From the NCBI GenBank assembly GCA_050261515.1, contig JBLNDJ010000018.1, positions 124,001 to 188,000 on the forward strand: a stretch of 64,000 bases of DNA, in the 5' to 3' direction. The notes below the pieces were generated by a model. That model saw nothing but the letters and a program-made list of their open reading frames with translations, did not search any database and was not told the DNA's origin. The stretch is from JBLNDJ01 sp050261515. Lineage in GTDB: Bacteria > Acidobacteriota > Terriglobia > Bryobacterales > Bryobacteraceae. The translations under genes and the position numbers were made by a program. Of this stretch, positions 43,187 through 51,208 are shown piece after piece. The first letter of the stretch is position 1. Each line of letters opens with the position of its first letter.

Positions 43187-44351
43187 CGCGTGTCGCGGCC
43201 AGCGCGCGCTCGAAGCCCGGCAGGCTTGCTTCGATCATCCGCATCGGCACCGTGAGCGACAGCCGCATGTGCCCGCGGCGCCCGAATCCCGAACCCGGCA
43301 CAGCCAGGATGCCTTCCTCCACCAGCGCGCGGATGAAGGCGACGTCGTCCGCAACCGGCGTTTTCGGGAACACGTAGAAGGCCCCCGCCGGCTTCGTGAG
43401 TTCGTAGCCCATGCGCGCGAGCGCGCCGCACAGCAGGTCGCGCTTGGCCTCGTAAAGGCCCACATCCACCGTTTCCTCCGGGCTTTCCGCGACAACGAAC
43501 TGCCACAGCGCCGACGCGTTCACGTATCCGAGTACGCGGTTCGCGAACGTGCACGCATCGCGGAGCGCGGCCCACTCGGCCACGCGCGGCGAGATCGCCA
43601 GATACCCGATGCGCTCGCCCGCGATCGCCATCGACTTCGACCACGAATCCGCGATGAGCGTGCGCGCGACGTGCCGGGCGGGGTCGGGCGCGGCGCCGCC
43701 GTCGTAGACCAGCAAACGGTATGGCTCGTCACTCAACACCACGATGTCTTCGTGCTGCGATAGCAGCGCGTCGAGATCGCGCAGCACGCGTTCGGAATAC
43801 AGCGCGCCGGTCGGGTTGTTGGGCGAGTTGAGGACGATCGCCTTCGTGCGCGGCGTGATCGAGGCCGCGATGCGGTCCACGTCGGGTTGAAACGCATCGT
43901 CCGTGTCCACAAGCACCATGCAGCCGTTGTGGTTCTCGATGTAGAAGCGGTACTCGGGGAAATAGGGCGCGAGCACGATGACCTCGCTGCCGGGATCGAG
44001 CATGGCCTTGAGCGCCACGTTCATCGCGCCCGCCGAGCCCGGCGTCATGAGGATGTGGTCCGCCGTGTAGGGCAGTCCGGTGCGCGCAGCCAGCCGCCTC
44101 GCTATCTCCGCCCGCACCGCGGCGAAGCCCGCGTTCGGCATGTATCCGTGGGTGTTCGGACGGCTCTCGCCCGCCACGCGCCGGAGCGTCGCCAGGACGC
44201 CGGCGGGCGGCTCCACCTCGGGATTGCCCAGCGTGTAGTCGAACACGCGGTCCGCGCCCCGCTCGGCCTTCAGCCGCGCGCCCTCCTCGAACATGCGCCT
44301 GATCCAGGACGCCTGCTCGAGCTGTCCGAAAACTCTCTTCGAAACGCTCAT
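43182..44351 (-). CDS. Class I/II pyridoxal-phosphate aminotransferase
   Basis: The 389-residue protein has the fold-type I features: FDYTLGNPEVEPP at the start, NSPNNPTGALYSE (Asn contacting the cofactor), LSDEPYR (Asp to the pyridine nitrogen), the Schiff-base Lys239 in DSWSKS and GERIGYLAI. It resembles aspartate/aromatic aminotransferases. It is the last gene of the iorA-iorB-paaK-ACT run (ATGA overlap with the ACT gene), which makes aromatic amino acids the likely substrates, giving phenyl-, hydroxyphenyl- or indolepyruvate for IorAB. Substrate choice is inferred from context. Confidence 0.88.
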   Translation of the reverse strand: MSVSKRVFGQLEQASWIRRMFEEGARLKAERGADRVFDYTLGNPEVEPPAGVLATLRRVAGESRPNTHGYMPNAGFAAVRAEIARRLAARTGLPYTADHILMTPGSAGAMNVALKAMLDPGSEVIVLAPYFPEYRFYIENHNGCMVLVDTDDAFQPDVDRIAASITPRTKAIVLNSPNNPTGALYSERVLRDLDALLSQHEDIVVLSDEPYRLLVYDGGAAPDPARHVARTLIADSWSKSMAIAGERIGYLAISPRVAEWAALRDACTFANRVLGYVNASALWQFVVAESPEETVDVGLYEAKRDLLCGALARMGYELTKPAGAFYVFPKTPVADDVAFIRALVEEGILAVPGSGFGRRGHMRLSLTVPMRMIEASLPGFERALAATRV

Positions 44352-44788
44352 TGTTCGATGCGGTTGTAGACCTCGACGCTCTCGATCACGCTGATGCCCG
44401 CCGCCTGAAGCAGCCGGATCGCGCCGTCAGGATCGTCGAAGCGGAAGATCAGCACCGCCTTGCCCTGCCGCCCGAACGTGAACGCGTACATGTACTCGAT
44501 GTTGACCGGGCTGCCGTCGAGCGCCGCGAGCAGCCCTGCGAGCCCGCCCGCTTCGTCCGGCACCTCGACGGCCACGACCTCGGTGATGTTGGTGACGTAG
44601 CCCGCCTTGCGCAGCGCCTCGGCCCCGGCCTGCCAGTCCGAAACGATCAGCCGCAGGATGCCGAACTGCTGCGTATCGGCGAGCGTCAGCGTGCGAATAT
44701 CGACGCCCGCGCGCGCGAGCACGCGGCACGGCTCCACAAGCTGGCCGGGCTCGTTTTCGAGGAAAAGAGATAGCTGGTGAATTTTCAT
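44348..44788 (-). CDS. Tandem ACT-domain amino-acid-binding protein
   Basis: The 146-residue product consists of two ACT domains: MKIHQLSLFLENEPGQLVEPCRVLARAGVDI and, from about residue 70, VVAVEVPDEAGGLAGLLAALDGSPVNIEYMYAF. ACT pairs bind amino acids at their interface and signal supply to an enzyme or regulator. The gene sits between paaK and an aminotransferase, with an ATGA overlap to the latter. A paaK-ACT pair is a recurrent arrangement in bacteria and archaea. A sensor of Phe, Tyr or Trp is a sensible guess, not shown by residues I can see. Confidence 0.88.
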   Translation of the reverse strand: MKIHQLSLFLENEPGQLVEPCRVLARAGVDIRTLTLADTQQFGILRLIVSDWQAGAEALRKAGYVTNITEVVAVEVPDEAGGLAGLLAALDGSPVNIEYMYAFTFGRQGKAVLIFRFDDPDGAIRLLQAAGISVIESVEVYNRIEQ

Positions 44789-44791
44789 GGC

Positions 44792-46129
44792 TCACTCGCC
44801 GATGTTGCGCCGGTCGATCACGCGCTTCGCCTTGCCCTCGCTGCGGGCAATCGTGTGCGGCTTCACCAGCCGCACGGCCACGCGCAATCCGACCGTTCGT
44901 TCGATCGCGTGTTCGAGGCTCTTGTTGAGATTCTCGAGCGCTCCTACTTTATCGCTGAACACGTCCGGTGTCACCTCGATCTGTACTTCCATTTCGTCGA
45001 GGCCCCGGTCGCGGGTGAGGATGATCTGGTAATGCGGCAGCGCGCCTTCGACCGCCAGCAGCGCCGATTCGATCTGCGACGGGAACACGTTGATGCCGCG
45101 GATGATGAACATGTCGTCGGTGCGGCGCCCGATGCGGCGAATCCTGCGGAGCGAACGCCCGCAGCCGCACTGGCCCGGCACGAACGCCGAAATGTCGCGC
45201 GTGCGGTAGCGGATGATCGGCATCGCGACTTTGCTGAGCGTGGTGAGGACGAGTTCGCCCTCCTCGCCTTCCGCCACCGGCTGCTCCGTCACCGGGTCGA
45301 TGATCTCGGGGTAGAAATGATCCTCGAACACGTGCAGGCCTTCGTGGCACGGGCACTCGGTCGCAACGCCCGGCCCGATGATCTCCGACAGGCCGTAGAT
45401 GTCGAACGCCTCGATGCCCGCATCGCGCTCGATGTGCCGCCTCATCGAATCGCTCCACGGCTCGGCGCCGAAGATTCCGAGGCGGACCGGCAGATCGCGG
45501 ACGCTGATGCCGAGTTCCATGGCGCGGTCCACCACGTGCGTGAAATAACTCGGCGTCGAGCAGAACGCGGTCACGCGGAAATCGCGCATGATCATGATCT
45601 GCCGGTCGGTGTTGCCGCCGGAGATCGGGATCACGGTCGCGCCCAGCGCCTCGGCGCCGTAGTGCGCGCCCAGACCGCCCGTGAACAGGCCGTAGCCGTA
45701 CGCGTTCTGGAGGATGTCGCCGTGCGTGAGCCCGCAGGCCGCCATCGTCCGCAGCATCGCGTTGGTCCACACGTCCACGTCTTCCTTCGTGTACGCCACC
45801 ACGATTGGCTTGCCCGTGGTGCCGCTCGAAACGTGCAGCCGCACGATGTGGTCGAGCGGGCTCGCGAACAGGCCGAACGGATACGTGTCGCGCAGGTCCG
45901 TCTTGAACATGAAGGGCAGGCGCGCAACGTCGTCGAGCGTGCGTATGCTGTCCGGGGTCAGGCCCGCCGCCTCCATGCGGTTGTGGGTCAGCTCGACGTG
46001 GTCCCAGGCGCGCTTGATCACCGCCTTCCATCGCGCGAGTTGCAGCTCTTTCATCTGCCGGGCCGGAACAAAATCCGGCGCACTCGCCGGATGATAACCG
46101 GCGGCGGCGCTTTCCGTAACTCCGATCAT
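44792..46129 (-). CDS. paaK: Phenylacetate-CoA ligase (PaaK family)
   Basis: PaaK joins phenylacetate (or another aryl acid) to CoA with ATP. The 445-residue protein has the adenylate-forming motif SSGTTGKPIVVAYT, DIYGLSEIIGPG, YRTRDI and the C-terminal GINVFPSQIESALL. Its start overlaps the iorB stop (ATGA at 46126-46129). IorAB makes aryl-acetyl-CoA from aryl-pyruvate, so PaaK here can either conserve the thioester energy in reverse or re-activate the free acid. No paaABCDE ring-epoxidation genes are in the window. Confidence 0.94.
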   Translation of the reverse strand: MIGVTESAAAGYHPASAPDFVPARQMKELQLARWKAVIKRAWDHVELTHNRMEAAGLTPDSIRTLDDVARLPFMFKTDLRDTYPFGLFASPLDHIVRLHVSSGTTGKPIVVAYTKEDVDVWTNAMLRTMAACGLTHGDILQNAYGYGLFTGGLGAHYGAEALGATVIPISGGNTDRQIMIMRDFRVTAFCSTPSYFTHVVDRAMELGISVRDLPVRLGIFGAEPWSDSMRRHIERDAGIEAFDIYGLSEIIGPGVATECPCHEGLHVFEDHFYPEIIDPVTEQPVAEGEEGELVLTTLSKVAMPIIRYRTRDISAFVPGQCGCGRSLRRIRRIGRRTDDMFIIRGINVFPSQIESALLAVEGALPHYQIILTRDRGLDEMEVQIEVTPDVFSDKVGALENLNKSLEHAIERTVGLRVAVRLVKPHTIARSEGKAKRVIDRRNIGE

Positions 46130-46626
46130 GGTGTGGGCTCCGTCCGGGCGGCCTGGCGCCCGAGTTGGAATGCGACAGCGTTGGCTTCGTGCAGGCGTTC
46201 GGGGAGGTTGGCGCGGATGGCTTCGAGCCAGCTCTCCTCGGGTATATCGAGGTGCGTGCTCAGAAGCCCGAGCAGCGCCACGTTGAGCGCCTTCTTGTTC
46301 GGCAGCGCTTTCTCATCGATCAGCGCGGGCTCGATCAGGACGCCGCCCGCACGAAGCTGCCAGCGGTTCACTTCCACCTGGCTCGCGGCGATGACGACAA
46401 GATACGCGGCCTCGCCCGGCGGCACCATCGGGCTCAGCACCCCGCGCCCGTAGCGGACATCGCTCGTCACCGAGCCGCCGCGCTGGCTCATGCCGTGCAG
46501 CTCGCTCTTCTTCACGTCGAACCCGGCGCGGAAGGCGGCGTCGGCGGCGATGTCGGACGCCTTCAAAACGCCCTGCCCGCCCAGCCCCGCGAATACGATG
46601 TTGACTACGCCGTCATTGCTGCTCAA
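46126..46626 (-). CDS. iorB: Indolepyruvate oxidoreductase subunit beta
   Basis: IorB is the gamma-domain subunit of the 2-oxoacid oxidoreductase that decarboxylates indole-, phenyl- or hydroxyphenyl-pyruvate to the CoA ester. The 166-residue product has the signature VFAGLGGQGVLKASDIAADAAFRAGFDVKKSE followed by MSQRGGSVTSDVRYG. The start is TTG 46626, inside the end of iorA (14-bp overlap), which leaves no room for a lost C-terminal extension of IorA. The stop overlaps paaK. Confidence 0.92.
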   Translation of the reverse strand: MSSNDGVVNIVFAGLGGQGVLKASDIAADAAFRAGFDVKKSELHGMSQRGGSVTSDVRYGRGVLSPMVPPGEAAYLVVIAASQVEVNRWQLRAGGVLIEPALIDEKALPNKKALNVALLGLLSTHLDIPEESWLEAIRANLPERLHEANAVAFQLGRQAARTEPTP

Positions 46627-48211
46627 GGCACTTCTCCATCTGCTTGATTTTTCCGGTGGCGAGCAGGCACGTGCGGCGAGCGACGATCACCGCAAGCTGG
46701 TGCGAATCGAGGCGGTCGGCGATAAGCTGCTTGAACTTCTTCGTGTCGAGCGTCGGGTCCACCACATCGACGCTCGCGATGCCGAGCGAGCGAACCAAAT
46801 CCTCGATGATCACCTTGCCTGCGCGCCGGTGATCGAGCGAGCGGCCGGTGCCCGGGTGCTCCTGCATGCCCGTCATCGCCGTAGTGCCGTTGTCGAGAAT
46901 GATCACGACGTGCCCGCCCGGCGGCGGATTGTAGACCATCTCGACCAGGCCCGTGATGCCGCTGTGTATGAACGTGCTGTCGCCGATGACGCTGACCACG
47001 CGCTTCGCTTCGCTCTCGGGAAGCACGTGGCGCAGCCCAAGACCCATCCCGATGCCCGCGCCCATGCACACCAGCGCTTCGATCGCTTCGAACGGCGGCA
47101 GCGCGCCGAGCGAGTAGCAGCCGATGTCGCCCGAAACGATGCAGTCCAGGTCGCGCAGCGCGCCGAACACGGCCCGGTGCGGGCAGCCCGGGCAAAGCTC
47201 CGGAGGTTTCCCCGCGGGCGGCGCCGGCTCGGCCGACACGTCATTGTCGAGGATGCGCCGCACGCGGTCCACATTCAATTCGCCGAAGCGGAACATCTCC
47301 GGCCTGCCTTCCACCTTGACCCCGGCGGCGCGGACGGCCTCGACCAGCCACGGATCGCCTTCCTCGATCACCACGCACCGCTCAACGCAGCGCGCGAAGG
47401 CCGCGATGGACTCGAGCGGCAGCGGGTACGTCATCCCGAGCTTGAGCATCGCGGCATCCGGCGCGGCCTCGCGCGCGTGCATTGCGGCGACGCCCGACGA
47501 GATGATGCCGAGAGCGCGCGAGCCCTGAATCTCCGTGTTCGGTCCCGCGGCCTCGTTCCACTCGGCGATCTTCGCCAGCTTTGCGCGCAGCCTGCGATGC
47601 GCCGCGCGCGCGTTCGACGGGATCATCACGCGCAGGTCGATATGGCGCGAGTACGAAACCGGCCCCGCGGCCGGCGCCAGCCACGGCTTCGGCTCGACGA
47701 TCGTCTTGGCGTGGCACACGCGCGTCGTCATCCGCAGCAGCACCGGGATCTTCCAACGCTCGGAGATCTCGATCGCCTTCAGCGTGTACTCGTAAGCCTC
47801 CTGAGAATTCGAGGGCTCGAGCATCGGGACGCCCGCGGCGACTGCGTAGTGCCGGTTGTCCTGCTCGTTCTGGCTCGACGCCATGCCGGGATCGTCAGCC
47901 GAGATCACCACCAGTCCGCCCGCGACGCCCGTGTAGGCGGCGGTGAACAGGGGGTCGGCCGCGACGTTCAGCCCGACGTGCTTCATCGTGACGATGGTGC
48001 GGGCCGAAGTGAACGACGCGCCGATCGCCACCTCGAGCGCGACCTTCTCGTTCGGCGACCACTGCGCGCGCCCGCCGTGCTCGGCGAACACTTCGAGAAT
48101 CTCGGTCGAGGGCGTCCCGGGATACCCGGTTCCGAGCGCGACGTTCGCGTCGCGCGCCGCCATCGCGACGGCCTCGTTCCCGCTCATCAATAAACGGACG
48201 GTTTCACTCAT
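46613..48211 (-). CDS. iorA: Indolepyruvate oxidoreductase subunit alpha, lacking the ferredoxin domain
   Basis: IorA carries the pyrimidine- and diphosphate-binding thiamine domains. The 532-residue protein has GNEAVAMAARDANVALGTGYPGTPS at the start, CPGCPH at 340-345 and the diphosphate motif GDSTF (410-414) ... NGTTAMTG (441-448). Family members usually end with a domain holding two 4Fe-4S clusters (CxxCxxCxxxC twice). Here the chain stops just after ARRTCLLATGK with only single cysteines, so those clusters are absent. ATG 48211 has a GGGGGA site. First gene of the module. Confidence 0.9.
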   Translation of the reverse strand: MSETVRLLMSGNEAVAMAARDANVALGTGYPGTPSTEILEVFAEHGGRAQWSPNEKVALEVAIGASFTSARTIVTMKHVGLNVAADPLFTAAYTGVAGGLVVISADDPGMASSQNEQDNRHYAVAAGVPMLEPSNSQEAYEYTLKAIEISERWKIPVLLRMTTRVCHAKTIVEPKPWLAPAAGPVSYSRHIDLRVMIPSNARAAHRRLRAKLAKIAEWNEAAGPNTEIQGSRALGIISSGVAAMHAREAAPDAAMLKLGMTYPLPLESIAAFARCVERCVVIEEGDPWLVEAVRAAGVKVEGRPEMFRFGELNVDRVRRILDNDVSAEPAPPAGKPPELCPGCPHRAVFGALRDLDCIVSGDIGCYSLGALPPFEAIEALVCMGAGIGMGLGLRHVLPESEAKRVVSVIGDSTFIHSGITGLVEMVYNPPPGGHVVIILDNGTTAMTGMQEHPGTGRSLDHRRAGKVIIEDLVRSLGIASVDVVDPTLDTKKFKQLIADRLDSHQLAVIVARRTCLLATGKIKQMEKCLEQQ

Positions 48212-48339
48212 ACGCAATTCCCCCGCATCTGAGTATTCCGCCTGGAGCGATCCGGAGCCCACCCACACGAAGAATTCAGAAACGCGAGTAACAGATGATT
48301 TTATCTCGCTTTGGCAGTCCGATCAATCGAGGCCTGTTG

Positions 48340-48345
48340 TATACT
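48340..48345 (+). promoter_or_regulatory. Possible -10 box for the outer-membrane barrel gene
   Basis: TATACT lies 38 nt before ATG 48384. The only good -35 (TTGGCA 48311-48316) is 23 bp away, too far for a normal sigma-70 promoter. Confidence 0.3.
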
Positions 48346-48383
48346 TCTGGAAGCATCCCGAAAACCGGTATCAAAAGGTCTTT

Positions 48384-49754
48384 ATGTCCCGTGCCGCCCT
48401 ACTTACCTTAGTCTGTATCATCGCGCCGTTGTGCCGCGCCGAAGATCATCCGGAGCGAACTTTCGAGTTCGGTTTCGAGCAGCGCGTTCGCAACGAGAAC
48501 TGGAACAACATTTTCGACTATGGGGACGGCACCGACGACCAGCGCAACCAGATACGCTACCGCACGCGCGTCTGGTTCCAGGCTCCCATCACCGATAACA
48601 TCGAGGTTTTCGTGGGCCTCAACCAGGAAACCAATCAGTGGCTGTACCCCTCCCGGCAGAACCACTTCGACGAGGTGCTGTTTGAAAACGCCTACGTCAA
48701 TATCAAGAAACTGTTCGTCAAGGGGCTGTCGCTCAAGGTCGGCCGCCAGAACCTCCCCAAAGGTGAAGGATTTCTTCTTCTCGACGGAACTTCGGGCGAC
48801 GGGTCGCGCACGATTTACTTCGATGCCGTGAACTTAGCTTACTCCTGGAAGAAATCGAAGGTCGAACTTATCGGGATCATGAATCCGAAACGCGATCGCA
48901 TGTTTCCCGTATTTCATGACCAGCAGAAGATACTACAGGATTGGGACGAAAGTGCCGCGGGAGTCTATTACACCGATAACAACCACAAGAACGTGGGTCT
49001 TGAAGGTTATTACTTCTATAAGAAGGAAACCAACGACTACCTTCCGCCCACCAACCCGCAGTTCCAGCCCGACCGGCACATCAGCACTGCCGGAGGCCGG
49101 GCCGTCCGCCGCCTTCCCCGCGGCTGGAGCCTGACCGGCGAGTTTGCCGGACAGTGGGGCGCGCAGCACGGCGGCGCCGATGTCCACGGATGGGGCGGCT
49201 ACGGGTACGCGAAGAAAGAATGGAAGACTCGCTGGAGGCCCTACGCGCTGGGAGGCTGGTGGGGCTTTTCGGGCGACGATCCGGCGACCAAGGGCGCGAT
49301 TGAAGGCTGGGACCCGCTGTTTTCCCGCTGGCCGAAGTGGAGCGAACTCTACATCTACAGCCAGGTCCGCGAAGTGGGCGTCGCTTACTGGACCAACACG
49401 GGAATGTGGCAGGCAGAGACGGGCTTCTCGCCGCACAAGATGCTGGCCGCCCGCCTCACCTGGTATCACATGAACGCGTTTCACCCGTTCCCAGGAGCGC
49501 AGAGCGTATTCGGCGACGGCACCGGGCGCGGGGAAAACCTCCAGGCGCGCCTCGAGTTCATTCCGAATAAGAACTGGAAGGCCCACGTGCTCTACGAAAC
49601 GCAGCGGGCGGGAGACTACTACCGTGCGCAGGCCCCCGGTTACTTCCTGCGGTTCGAGGTTTCCTACGCGATGACGGGCAAGCTGACGGCGAACGAATTC
49701 AAGCGCGCGCTCGGCTTCGGCGGCGGCGCCACGCACACCGCCGAAGTCCGGTAG
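48384..49754 (+). CDS. Outer-membrane beta-barrel protein, alginate-export-like
   Basis: The 456-residue product has a signal peptide ending in PLCRA and then many alternating aromatic beta strands. These include TFEFGFEQRVRNENW, IRYRTRVWFQAPI, VGRQNLPKGEGFLLLDGTSGDGSRTIYFDAV and the closing FLRFEVSYAMTGK. The RYR...NVGRQ...DGT...FDAV pattern is that of AlgE/alginate-export barrels, which act as porins for anionic or neutral polysaccharide pieces. ATG 48384 has an AAAAGG site. It is divergent from iorA. The permeant is unknown. Confidence 0.75.
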   Translation: MSRAALLTLVCIIAPLCRAEDHPERTFEFGFEQRVRNENWNNIFDYGDGTDDQRNQIRYRTRVWFQAPITDNIEVFVGLNQETNQWLYPSRQNHFDEVLFENAYVNIKKLFVKGLSLKVGRQNLPKGEGFLLLDGTSGDGSRTIYFDAVNLAYSWKKSKVELIGIMNPKRDRMFPVFHDQQKILQDWDESAAGVYYTDNNHKNVGLEGYYFYKKETNDYLPPTNPQFQPDRHISTAGGRAVRRLPRGWSLTGEFAGQWGAQHGGADVHGWGGYGYAKKEWKTRWRPYALGGWWGFSGDDPATKGAIEGWDPLFSRWPKWSELYIYSQVREVGVAYWTNTGMWQAETGFSPHKMLAARLTWYHMNAFHPFPGAQSVFGDGTGRGENLQARLEFIPNKNWKAHVLYETQRAGDYYRAQAPGYFLRFEVSYAMTGKLTANEFKRALGFGGGATHTAEVR

Positions 49755-49761
49755 TCGCCGC

Positions 49762-50688
49762 TTAGGCCAGGATGCGCCGCACGATGTCGGCGTTCTCCTT
49801 CATCTCGTCCTTGAATCGCGCGTAGGTGCCGATGATGATCGCATCGGTCGGCTTGATGTTGGTGAGAGCGTACCGGATTGACTTCTCGATCGTCTCCGGC
49901 GAGCTGATGTTGCGCCCGGCGCCGAACACCTTGAAGGCCAGGCACGGCTTCTTTGTCGCGCGGATCATCTTGCACATCCGCTCGGGGTCCTTCTCCATGT
50001 AGGTCTCGCCGAGCGGCGCTTCGTTGAACTCGGCGCGCGTTTCTTCCGCCGTGCGCGAAACGCGATAAAGGCAGCACTGGTAGTAATCGACATCCCAGCC
50101 TTCGCTCTCGATCGTGTCGAACACGGCCGGATTGTGCGCCGAAACGCCTACCATGACTCCCGTGTCGCGCACCATCTTGCAGAAGTCCTTGACGAGCTGC
50201 TTCTGGCCATTGCGGAAGCGCTCGTCGGTGCGGTTCCCGTGGTGGCCGATACCCAGCGGCTTCATCTTTTTGACGACGTCCGGCAGAATCTTCGGATTCT
50301 TCATCAGCTCGAAGTCGGCCAGCAGGATCAGGTTCATCTTGCCGCCTTCCTCGCGATAACGAAGATAGTCCGCCAGCGGCTGATCGTTGTAGTGCACCTG
50401 CCAGGTGCCGATGCCGGCGCGCTCTGCGTTCTTCAGCACTTCCATCTTCTTCTCTGTCGTGTAGAACTCGCGGAAGTGCGCGTCGAGGTAGCGGTTGAAG
50501 TGCGAGTAGCCGTAGAACGGGTTCGACCCGATGATGAGCCGCGTGATTTCGGCCTTGCCGAACTTGACGGTCGGCAGCAGCGGCGCGCTCTGCGCCGGCG
50601 CGTTCCCGGCAAGCGCGAGGGCTCCACTCAACCCTGCCGCCGATTGCAGGAACCTGCGGCGCGAACCAACCTTGGCGTCGTTTTCCAT
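49762..50688 (-). CDS. Tat-exported TIM-barrel protein, aldo/keto-reductase-like
   Basis: The 308-residue product carries a Tat leader (SRRRFLQSAAGLSGALALAG) and a TIM-barrel-like body: ITRLIIGSNPFYGYSHFNRYLD, LKNAERAGIGTWQVHYN, LGIGHHGNRTDERFRNG, MVGVSAHNPAVFDTIESEGWDVDYYQCC and DAIIIGTYARFKDEM. The order of strands recalls aldo/keto reductases, but the catalytic Tyr-Lys-His tetrad is not obvious, so this is a fold-level call. ATG 50688 has an AAAGGA site. It stands alone, convergent with the barrel gene (7 bp apart). Confidence 0.68.
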   Translation of the reverse strand: MENDAKVGSRRRFLQSAAGLSGALALAGNAPAQSAPLLPTVKFGKAEITRLIIGSNPFYGYSHFNRYLDAHFREFYTTEKKMEVLKNAERAGIGTWQVHYNDQPLADYLRYREEGGKMNLILLADFELMKNPKILPDVVKKMKPLGIGHHGNRTDERFRNGQKQLVKDFCKMVRDTGVMVGVSAHNPAVFDTIESEGWDVDYYQCCLYRVSRTAEETRAEFNEAPLGETYMEKDPERMCKMIRATKKPCLAFKVFGAGRNISSPETIEKSIRYALTNIKPTDAIIIGTYARFKDEMKENADIVRRILA

Positions 50689-50822
50689 AAGAATCCTTTC
50701 GGGATATTCCGGTCGCATTGTAAGCTGCGGCGCCCGTGGAGTCAAATCCGGCGCCGCCGCCGGCGCTCTGCCGCAGGTGAAGCTCTTCCATCGCGCTACG
50801 ATGGGTGCGCCACTAGGAGTGA

Positions 50823-50852
50823 TTGACAACCCAATAAAAGCTGTGTCATAGT
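50823..50852 (+). promoter_or_regulatory. padR promoter
   Basis: TTGACA (50823-50828) is a perfect -35 box. CATAGT (50847-50852), 18 bp on, is a fair -10. The transcript would start near 50859, inside the inverted repeat. Confidence 0.55.
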
Positions 50853-50874
50853 TCCATCGATAGACGATGGGAAC
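50851..50874. promoter_or_regulatory. Inverted repeat over the padR transcription and translation start
   Basis: GTTCCATCG 50851-50859 and CGATGGGAAC 50865-50874 are inverted copies differing by one extra G. The right arm includes the ATG. Position next to the -10 box makes it a likely operator for PadR itself. Confidence 0.45.
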
Positions 50875-51205
50875 AAAAAACACCCCCGCCGAACTTCTGC
50901 CGGGCACCCTCGACCTGCTCTTGCTGAAAGTGCTCGCCCTCGGGCCCATGCACGGGTACGGCATCGCGCAGCGCCTGCGCCAGGTTTCCGGGGAGGTCCT
51001 GCGCGTCGGGGAAAGCTCGCTCTATCCCGCCTTGCAGCGCCTGCTCATTAACGGATGGGTGGTCGCCGAGTGGGGCGCCTCCGAAAACAACCGCCGGGCG
51101 CGCTACTACATCCTCACGGCCGCGGGGCGAAAACAACTTGCCAGCGAGCGCGCCGAGTTCAGCCGCGTCGTCGGCGCAATCCAGAAAGTCCTCGAGATGG
51201 CGTGA
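50867..51205 (+). CDS. PadR-family transcriptional regulator
   Basis: PadR proteins are winged-helix repressors. The 112-residue protein is the short type (PadR-s1): LLPGTLDLLLLKVLALGPMHGYGIAQRL with the recognition helix in VGESSLYPALQRL, then the wing RRARYYILTAAGRKQL and a dimerising helix. It lies 3 bp upstream of an ADOP permease, a very common acidobacterial pair in which the regulator is thought to control the permease. An inverted repeat over its own start suggests autorepression. The inducer is unknown. Confidence 0.93.
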   Translation: MGTKNTPAELLPGTLDLLLLKVLALGPMHGYGIAQRLRQVSGEVLRVGESSLYPALQRLLINGWVVAEWGASENNRRARYYILTAAGRKQLASERAEFSRVVGAIQKVLEMA

Positions 51206-51208
51206 CGT

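Noticed and set aside
46600..46660. Frameshift removing the ferredoxin domain of IorA
   Set aside because: iorB starts inside the iorA end and its frame is intact, so there is no DNA left that could encode the missing domain.
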